DNA of 64,000 bases, taken from Glandiceps talaboti (taxonomy: Eukaryota > Hemichordata > Enteropneusta > Spengelidae). Under the pieces are notes generated by a model. The model was not told the origin of the DNA. It searched no databases and saw only the letters and a list, made by a program, of their open reading frames with translations. The stretch lies in contig NC_135554.1 of NCBI RefSeq assembly GCF_964340395.1, positions 19,510,592 to 19,574,591 of the forward strand, given 5' to 3'. Made by a program: the position numbers and the translations under genes. Positions 55,762 to 64,000 of the stretch are shown here, one piece after another; the first letter of the stretch is position 1; every line of letters begins with the position of its first letter.

Positions 55762-58413
55762 TCAAGAAATGAACAGTTTTTCAACCAGGCTGAAGACCTA
55801 AAAGACAAAAATAAAAGTACAATTACAACCTTAGCAAAAAAAACTTTGACAAATTTTGTAAAATCATGTAAAAACAAAAAACAAAATCAGCACCAGTATC
55901 TCACTGTTCTGATTTTGTCTACGTCAAAACTGACATGTCATGGTACAGCAGAATTCTCCACAAGGGTCTTTAGGTCGGCACCCCTTTTTATGATTGCAAC
56001 CTCAACTTTTAAACACCCCCACCCCCTAAAAAAAGGAAACTAAAATTTGTAATCTGCCAAGATGAGGAGCCAAAGTGTGAAAAAAGTGTCTTCCTGCCAA
56101 CATTTTGTGTGTGTGCCTCACGCAAACTGTGCACAGTAATAATTTTGAACTGCGACAGGATTTTATTGATACATCAACTTGTCTGATAAACGTTTTATCC
56201 AAATACTCACTTCAGTTGGAGATCCAGAAGCCTCCACCTTCTTGACTAGGTCCTCTTTAGCATAAAAATCAATGATAGGTTTGGTAGAGTCTACATAGGT
56301 GACAAACCTACAGCAAAACAACATTATGTGATTAGAGATTGAATGGTACATTGTAGGGTGTTTGGTTGAAGATATATATCGAAATTTGCATATGCAGTGT
56401 GTTTTGTGAATGCATTAGGACAAGAACCAGCAAGTGATTGGTAATAGCATTAGGTGATATGATAGTTATACCACATGCATTTGGTGACACACACCACACT
56501 GTATGTGTTTGAACAAAAATACAGGATTTATACCCTGGTTGTTTTATGTCATTCTAAGGTGACAGCCAGGGCATACAAGCAAACAGTGAAATGATAAAAT
56601 TGCACATTGTCAAGCTCAATTTTTGAACACTTGAGGAATATAATAACAAGTTGGCATTTTGACTCACATTTTGACAACCACAGAACTAATGACGTAAATG
56701 AACTTTGTTGTGACTAGAACACAAATCCTGTATCTTTGGTTTGAAGATGTACAACTTGGCTTGTAAATGTTGTTGGGGTTTACAATCTTTGCTTACAATA
56801 TTAAGACTGATAAGGATCCAAACTATTTTGAAGAAGATATTATGTACATGTATTTTCAAAAAATTACTAATGGTTTTCCAAATCAAACTAGATATCAATA
56901 TTATTACTTGTCATGTAAATATACAAGTATGAGTTAATAGCAGCATCTCTATAGCAGAAACCTTAAAGCTTGGTTAACAATGTTTTGCTAAAGACAAGCA
57001 TTTTCTCTACTTGCAATTGCACTTTATTTCATATTAGAGAGTCAAAATAGAACAAGAAGATCAACTTCTCGGGCACACAAGTTGTGTGTGGTATGTGGAG
57101 CAGATTCTAGGCGTCATGGTAACAGAAATAGACTGGAAATAGAATGATTGTTACTTTCATCACCTAGGTAGTCGAATTATGTCTCTGGTAACATTGGTGA
57201 GTAGAATGCACTGATTTACTTACTACTCCATATTGTTATCAGCTGTAGGATCTTTACAAACGTCAAACAATGAGAATTATTGCACAGCTTGAGTGGATTC
57301 AGTATTTAGTAGAAATGTATGAATGTCAAACTATATAATAGTGTCAGCTGTACTAATGATGAGTTCTATTTTAACCAGTGTCACGATAAAATTTATTTCA
57401 TTTCTAGCCCTGATAATATTTCTATGAAAAATGTTTGTCAATATAGTCATTTTTACACCGAAATTTGGCATGAATACACAAATACGAATTTTTCTATCAT
57501 TTCTGTTCAAAATCAGGTTGAAATTTGTCAAAATTTTGCAAAAAAAAATAAAATACAATAAATAAACTTCTGTCAAAATAATTTTGGCAGGAAAATGTCT
57601 AGAACTGAAAAGTACCTTTTCTGTAAACTTTCTAGATTGTCATCATCACGACCACTGCCAGCAGCACCTCTACCAAGACATCTTTCTACGCAAATCTGTG
57701 AACAGTGAAATACAACAACATTTAGTATATTTCTTATCATTCATTACTCAGTTAATTTTAGAACAATTAAATATATTTATAAAGGATACTTCAAATAGAC
57801 ATTCTCAACTGATGGAAGTCAAACACTTATTTCCATTGAGGCCCTCAAAAATCATCAAACGTGAAGCAATAATAAAAGTAAATAACACAAAGAATACAGG
57901 AAACAGATACTTATATAAGGCCTAAAAAAAGTTGTTTGGTTCCGGTTACCCGACCCCACCTAGTCTTTCACGCCGACCTTAAACTTTTTTTTTTTTACAT
58001 ATTCAAGAAAGAAAATTGTGAAAATTGGATGCGGAAACTGATATCAACTGAAAAAGACAGTATAAATCTGTTCTTCCAATCTGTAATGGCTGTACATCTG
58101 ATGAGAACAAGCCAAATAACACAGAATCCATATAGAAATCAACAGAAAACATAACTATCTGAACTAGACACTCACATATGAAAAAAAATAAATTAAAAAA
58201 ATAAAATAAAAAATCTACTTCCCCACCTATTTTAAAATTGAATGTAATCGAAACCACACATTTTTTTTTATGCCTAATGTAAAGCCAAAAAGCAATAAAA
58301 ATATAGTTGTCAGTGCAACATTAGTATAATATGTGTAGTTATACAGGTGTCAGTAATGTACATGTATATGATTGTAAGGGCATATAGTATTTTGTTAAGG
58401 GTTTGTGTCAGTG

Positions 58414-58454
<41 letters not shown>

Positions 58455-58497
58455 GTCTGTCTGTCTATCTATGTGTCTCTGTGTATGTGTATGTGTA

Positions 58498-58586
<89 letters not shown>

Positions 58587-61500
58587 GTGTACAGATAGTT
58601 TTTAAATAGCCTTTTCTGAAAGTCTTGTGACAACTGCAATCACAACTGGGTAGATAATTTGTGAATACACTTCACCTTTAAAGTTTACATGTGAATTAAA
58701 ATCCTTTTACAAAGACACCACAAAAGGAAACTGAACTTACATCTTTAGGACAGTCAAAGAAAAGAACAAACTTGAGGTTGGTCTTGTCTCCCATCTGTGA
58801 GTTCCAACCAGTCATATTGTCTTCATTTCTTGGGAAACCATCTATTAAAAAGTTGTTACCTTTCCCAGCTGCACTTGCTTCTTTCATTGCCTAAATGCAA
58901 TCAAAAATTGTTCCGTTAAACCCCTAGTAGTTCTACTAGCCCTAGTTTTCATTAGTTTTTGCCAATGATGTCAAACTTTTTGAACAAAAATATCAATCCT
59001 TTTATCATATTCCTTTGTTCAGCTGAGGTAAATATGAATGACATAAGGAGCCTTATCACTATGGATTGAAGCCGAGTAATAGCAAAACCCCCTATGTTAC
59101 TTAGTATTTTATGGCTAAATATAGAAAAAATACAGGACAATGATACACGTATACAATGTTGGGGGAAAATGGCAATTCTGAATGGCACTGCAAAACTAAT
59201 AAGCTACACACAGATGTAAATGTGTACCATGTTGTGACATACAATGACCAGGGTATAAATCCCATATTCTCTCTTTGAACGCATACAACTTGGCTTGCAC
59301 ATGGTGTAATGGTCATTTATCACATTTTTTTAATTCATTAATCCAATATGGCTCTCTTGAAATATGTCTAACCATAAAATATATATAACTGTCAAATGCC
59401 AACAGAATCATTCCATGTGCTGTATCAAACCACCAAATGTAAACACTATTATTCCATGTGCTGTATCAAACCACCAAATGTGAACACTAGTATTCCATGT
59501 GCTGTACCAAACCACCAAATGTGAACACTAGTATTCCATGTGCTGTATCAAAACACCAAATGTAAACACTAGTATTCCATGTGCTGTACCAAACCACATG
59601 TGAACACTAGTATTCCATGTGCTGTATCAAACCACCAAACGTAAACACTAGTTTTCCATGTGCTGTACCAAATCACCAAATGTGAACACTAGTATTCCAT
59701 GTGCTCGACCAAATCACCAAATGTGAACACTATTATTCCATGTGCTATACCAAACCACCAAATGTAAACACTAGTATTCCATGTGCTGTACCAAAACACC
59801 AAATGTAAACACTAGTATTCCATGTGCTGTACCAAACCACCAAATGTGAACACTATTATTCCATGTGCTGTACCAAACCACCAAATGTGAACACTATTAT
59901 TCCATGTGCTATACCAAATCACCAAATGTGAACACTAGTATTCCATGTGCTGTACCAAATCACCAAATGTGAACATTAGTATTAAATGTACTCTACCAAA
60001 TCACCAAAGGTCAACATAATTCAAGTCCAAATTTTCAAGTCTACTCACCTGCTCTAGAAGACTACAAGTGATTTCCACTGGTACAATTCTACCATCTTTG
60101 ATATACTTTTCAATCAAATCTTTATATTCAGAAGTGGTCTTTTTTCTTTCAGCTCTCAGCAAGTCACCGGCTGACAAATGAATGTATTTGAATTTCTGAA
60201 ACAAAATGAACCACACATCAGCTATGTCTGTCATCTGAAAACTTTTGCTCGACCGTTCTTAGTTACGTCTGAAAAGTTTTGCTAGACCATTCTCTTGGTG
60301 ACAAAATGTGGTTGGTATACACATCTTAGTGTATGATGGAAGCCAATTTTGAAATCCCTAGTTTGATTTGAAAATGCATAGCAATGAGAGTTGTTACTAC
60401 CACACCACATTATTTCCAGATTTCATATTTTTAAAAAGAAATTTGCTAGAACAGCTAAACTTCAATAATATAAATATTGTCAGTCAAAATATTAGCTATA
60501 TCATAACACAGTTTTAAAGTGGTCATATGGATTAGAATTGAGTATTTATTTTGGATATTTAATTGATAAAACAACTTTACTATGTTTTTCTAATTGAAAA
60601 AATACTGTGAAATAACATATATCAAGTCCTTGTTTGTAACTCAATAAATTGCAAAATGTTAAAAAAATGTGTAAATGTTCATTACTGTACAAACAGCTAG
60701 GCAAATCAATTTACATGATTCAAGCCTTTTTGGGTGTACCCAAATATTACAATTGGCACCAGATTCATAGAGAAAATGTACAAGAATAGCCCTACTATCA
60801 CTAGATCACATAAATATGTTACGAGTTGAGTTTTATGTACATGTAAGTTTAGATAGTGTCTCAAGTTCACAAAGGTCACTTTTACAAGGGAACACCACTC
60901 CATCAAGTAAAGACATTTTCATAAACTATCGGATTCTGGACAGTCATTTCACAATTTTACATCCCTTACAATTACTTGTGCTTTAAGAGCAACATCAAGT
61001 TGATCTTTTGCCTGTATAGGGTATCTTTGCAATGGCCCATTGCATTAAGGGAGTCAGTAGAAATATATTCATGGTTGCACAAATACTATGTCTCTTGTAT
61101 ATGACTCTCCAGAACCCATAGTTTATGAAAATTTCCTGGAGTGGTGTTCCCCTTTAATTAATTTTTTTTTTTTTTCATTCTCCATATATTTTCCTGTGTA
61201 CAGTCATGTATATTTTTCTTGGTTTTTGTATGTTACTGATGAGCAGTAATGCTCAAATTGAATAAATAATTGTAATGATTGTAATAATTAATGTGTACTA
61301 TCGCAGTTTACTGGTACATGAAAATAAGCTGTACATTGAACCAGGATTGTGCATGTGATAGAATAATCAAGTTTCCTTAGTTTCATTTTTAAAATTTCGA
61401 AAGTGAAAACACCAACAAATGAGAATACCAGGAAGTGTGTATGTTATTTAAATCAATGTATCCTTTCTTGAATACACCATGGTGAAAGCAGTCATGGTAC

Positions 61501-61669
61501 ATGTACTCTCAACCTGTAATTCTACAACAAAAGAAGGAATGCTATACAATTGAATTACAAAAGATGGTCTCAGAGTTTTACTTACTTCCACTATCTTTTC
61601 ACATTGAGTTCCTTTACCAGCACCTGGGGCACCTAACACAAACACCACATTGGGCTTTCCAGTAGCCAT
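55762..61669 (-). CDS. CMPK1: UMP-CMP kinase (CMPK1-type), 6 exons, 197 aa
   Basis: Exons on the minus strand: 61669-61586, 60195-60049, 58890-58741, 57695-57616, 56307-56211 and 55797-55762, all GT/AG, phases 0,0,0,2,0. Cytosolic nucleoside monophosphate kinase that uses ATP to turn UMP, CMP and dCMP into diphosphates. The ATP P-loop is [10 protein letters not shown] (13-22); the NMP-binding part has HLSAGDLLR and [13 protein letters not shown]; then [20 protein letters not shown], the short LID with ERCLGRG and GRDDDN, and STKPIIDFY. Length equals the cytosolic human form (196 aa). The small last exon adds [11 protein letters not shown], aligned with the end of the human enzyme. The ATG at 61669 has an ideal context (GCCATGG) and an in-frame stop upstream. 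An acceptor at about 61785 suggests a further 5' non-coding exon. All catalytic motifs are present. Confidence 0.95.
56645..56770 (+). mobile_element. Interspersed repeat family A, 3' fragment
   Basis: CCACAGAACTAATGACGTAAAT, ACACAAATCCTGTATCTTTG and a TACAACTTGGCTTG end, shared with 24395-24480 and 59215-59300. In a kinase intron. Confidence 0.55.
57918..58276 (+). mobile_element. MITE family C, full copy
   Basis: Begins AAGGCCTAAAAAAAGTTG and ends with the complementary TTTTTTATGCCTAATG, about 355 bp. The right terminal block (GTAATCGAAACCACACATT) pairs with the left (TGTTTGGTTCCGGTTAC). In the kinase intron between exons 3 and 4. Confidence 0.85.
58411..58593. repeat. Compound (CTGT)n - (GTATGT)n microsatellite
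   Basis: About 14 CTGT units with ATCT variants, then about 20 GTATGT hexamers, 147 bp from kinase exon 3. Confidence 0.97.
58970..59300 (+). mobile_element. Interspersed repeat family A (copy 4, older)
   Basis: GAATGACATAAGGAGCC at about 59034 matches the GAGTGACCTAAGGGGCC core with changes; TATAAATCCCATATTCTC and TACAACTTGGCTTG match the 3' block. Confidence 0.55.
59410..60015. repeat. 41-bp minisatellite, about 14 units
   Basis: Unit built of ATTCCATGTGCTGTAYC, AAACCACCAAATG and TRAACACTAGT. Most units differ at only a few positions, and one is shortened. The array ends about 33 bp from the donor of kinase exon 2. Confidence 0.95.
60513..60705 (+). mobile_element. TTAA-type MITE family J, half copy
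   Basis: TTAAAGTGGTCATATGGATT followed by GAGTATTTATTTTGGAT and AATTGCAAAATG, matching the left half of 43176-43520; the right half is absent. Confidence 0.65.
60888..61160. mobile_element. MITE family K, TIR AAGGGAACACCACTCC
   Basis: Left end AAGGGAACACCACTCC, right end GGAGTGGTGTTCCCCTT followed by TAATTAA; the inverted repeats extend about 55 bp inward (TTTTCATAAACTAT is shared). About 265 bp, in kinase intron 1. Confidence 0.85.
61230..61290 (+). mobile_element. LINE/SINE-like 3' tail
   Basis: A GAGCAGTAATGCTC stem-loop followed by AAATTGAATAAATAATTG and TAATGATTG repeats, typical of CR1/L2-like 3' ends. The body upstream is not recognisable. Confidence 0.35.
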
Positions 61670-61783
61670 GGCAGCCAGTCTTCTCACAAAGAAGCGTAAC
61701 CCTGTCAGCTTTAAGCTTGTATATATACTAAGAGTTGCGACTGATAATCAACAGCTACATGTAATGTACCTGGTACAAATAAT

Positions 61784-64000
61784 CCTGAAAAAAAAGAAAT
61801 GTTGAACATAGATTTATGCAGGGCTCAAAGTCTACCACCAAGTTAGTACAAAAGCAACAAAACTTGTGGCTAATTTTAAATCACAGATAAACTTTGAAAC
61901 TAAATATAAGGACACCTTAATTGCAATGCATGATGAACTGTATATGTATAGCCACATCTGGCATTTTGTATAGCAATGAACAAGACAGGACAAGACAACA
62001 ATTTCTATTGATTGAAGTATGCGACCAAGCAGAAATAACTGGTTACATGATATCAGTGTGACAGCCAGCCTTTTGAAAGAATGGGACATATGTGTCCCCG
62101 AGACTTTCATTTTTCTGGGTCATCATAATTTTTTAGGACATTATAAAAAAAGTGCCAATGGCATTGTAGCACGATTGTACATTTAAAAAAAATATTTACC
62201 CACATGCTGATCCATGCTAGATATTTGCTGAATGATTATGTAGTTGCCTATCCAACCCTGTTGTTATCTATGCAATATACACGATCATTTGGCTGTGGCT
62301 ATAGGCGTGGTCATGTTGCTAAACATATTTGCATACAATTTTAGTGTGGGTCATCTATGACCCATCACTTCCAAAATTGTGGGTCAGGTCCAAAAAATGT
62401 GTGTCAAACGACCCCCCCAAAAAAACATCTGGCTGCAACACTGATATTTCGTCACAACTGTAAAAATGTTTTCATTAAAACAAACTGATAAAATATGAAT
62501 TCCAACTGATACAATAAATTCAGTAGACATTCTCCCTAAGATTCTGAAGGTATTTACTGCATTTCCAAATATGCTGTCATAGTGTGCAAGTATGTACATA
62601 TATGTATATTACACAGTAAACACCTTTGGAGACACATAAAAAAAATTAGTTGCGAAATGTGACTACCACAGAACAATTTTTCACAACACAAAAAGTTTGG
62701 TCATGTGGAACTGAAAGGGTCATGACTTTGAGCACTGTGTACATATGGAATAATATAATATATTAAATTCCTGGTGCTATCAATATTTGTCTAATTGATT
62801 TTGAGGTATTTGTGGAAGGTCAAGTAACAATTTCTGCTGGTAGGCTGTTCCATGTACAATGTACTAGTATTTGTAATTATAAATACTATGTGAAAAATGA
62901 ATGTTTCCTGGGATCATGTCTTGAAATAGTTGTTGAAATCCAGTTCTTAAAAGTCTAATTTGAGTTTACTGTATGCATAGATCTATCCACTCAAAGATCT
63001 ATGGACGGTTTACAAATGCTGAAGTTATTTCAACTTAGTCTCTTCATCGGTCTGGGTGTTTAAGAATTTATCTAGCTATGGCATGTAGACCACAGACCCT
63101 GGAGTGAAGTCATATACGTCATATTAGTACTAGGGCACTGACAACAACCAAGTATGAACCCGTACCTTTAACCTCCAGGTGGAGGGTCTATGCTTTAACC
63201 CGTCCCTTTGTTTCCACGGGCCAAAGCAAAATATGCCAACACATCATATGCCTGTGTTCTGTTCATCTATTTCTAGTTGCAGTATTAAAATATGACATTA
63301 TACTTAAATCTGGGTCGGGTCCGTCTAACGTCATTGACTGTACGACTGATTCGGTTTGACTGTAAGTTTAACGTTATAAAGTTACGTAAAAATACCACTT
63401 ACAGTCACCCTCCTCACCATACACACACACGTGCACGCACACAATAAGATAACGATTGCGTCGAAATAATAGGCCGATGGTAACCCTGTAAAGTTTCACA
63501 TGTTAAAACAGAGTTTAAATTGAATGTTTCATTGCCAATTTATGGCCAACGCGACATAGATTTCCTGGAACACGACGCGTTGGCAATGCCAACGAAATCA
63601 GAAATGAAAGCTTCGTCGTCGGTGACTGAAGGGCCACGGCAGTCGACATTGAACAATTTTTACAACTTAGAATACCACTAGATTCTCTAATACGGGAAAA
63701 GGGAGTTGGTATTAGTAAGAAATATTGACTTGCCTCTGTGCAACTGTTGTTTTACTTTTTTGACACGTCGTGCGATCGATCATCAACCTTCCATTAGTTG
63801 ACCTTGTCCGGTATATTGGGTCATCGAGTTTGCGCAGCATATGAATGTCGGACTTTTTCTTCGTTTACGACACGAAATTTTGTTCGAAATTCATTTCCGT
63901 ACTAAAAGGCCTGTTTTGTCACTGATGGAACTCAGTTTAAATTTTAGTATTACATTTTCCAATAGCAGGAAGTACGTATTTCTTCGATTCTCATTGTTCG
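61784..64000. other. 5' side of the kinase gene; no further coding seen
   Basis: A minus-strand acceptor (polypyrimidine then CAG at 61787-61785) implies that the first non-coding exon and promoter lie to the right. 63500-63850 is richer in CpG and holds an inverted repeat (GGCCAACGCG near 63543 and CGCGTTGGCA near 63576), a plausible promoter area. A CAGACCCTGGAG and GGTGGAGGGTCTATG pair near 63095-63190 resembles the CATAGACCCT palindromes. Confidence 0.35.

Noticed and set aside
59410-60015. Regular 41-bp repeats resembling a CRISPR array
   Set aside because: Units are contiguous with no spacers, in an animal intron; it is a minisatellite.

Overview
The window looks like nuclear DNA of an AT-rich invertebrate animal. 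Six protein-coding genes can be assembled; five of them have spliceosomal introns with GT/AG boundaries. The DNA is packed with microsatellites, foldback/MITE-type transposons and tRNA-derived SINEs. A host-type RNA-dependent RNA polymerase (RdRP), tandem uronyl/heparan 2-O-sulfotransferases, a CD225/IFITM-like gene and a vertebrate-like UMP-CMP kinase fit an invertebrate deuterostome such as a lancelet or acorn worm, but a lophotrochozoan cannot be excluded. All family names come from motif recognition by eye; no database search was possible.

Layout. 0.7-6.6 kb (+): CD225/dispanin gene with a TATA box and CRE-type promoter sites. 6.6-13.5 kb: intergenic, with a MITE, two SINEs, a G-rich element and interstitial TTAGGG repeats. 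13.5-14.9 kb (+): single-exon class A GPCR. 16.1-17.5 kb: MITEs and long AT satellites. 18.5 or 20.1 to 26.95 kb (+): cellular RdRP carrying the DLDGD catalytic motif. 27-30.5 kb: intergenic. 30.6-37.9 kb and 40.7-49.3 kb (+): two tandem 8-exon 2-O-sulfotransferase genes with identical exon phases; the second has Gln where the family has its catalytic His. 50.7-53.6 kb (+): an unrecognised six-exon gene (235 aa). 55.8-61.7 kb (-): complete six-exon UMP-CMP kinase, convergent with the unrecognised gene. 61.8-64 kb: probable 5' side of the kinase gene.

The genes do not form one pathway. The RdRP points to RNA-directed silencing, the CD225 protein to membrane or antiviral functions, the sulfotransferases to glycosaminoglycan modification in the Golgi, and the kinase to pyrimidine nucleotide supply. 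I saw no LTR element, retrovirus, Polinton, CRISPR array, rRNA or true tRNA gene. The clearest leads are the RdRP, the His-to-Gln change in the second sulfotransferase, the IFITM3-like sorting motif in the CD225 protein, the unrecognised spliced gene, and several families of short palindromes and foldback elements.
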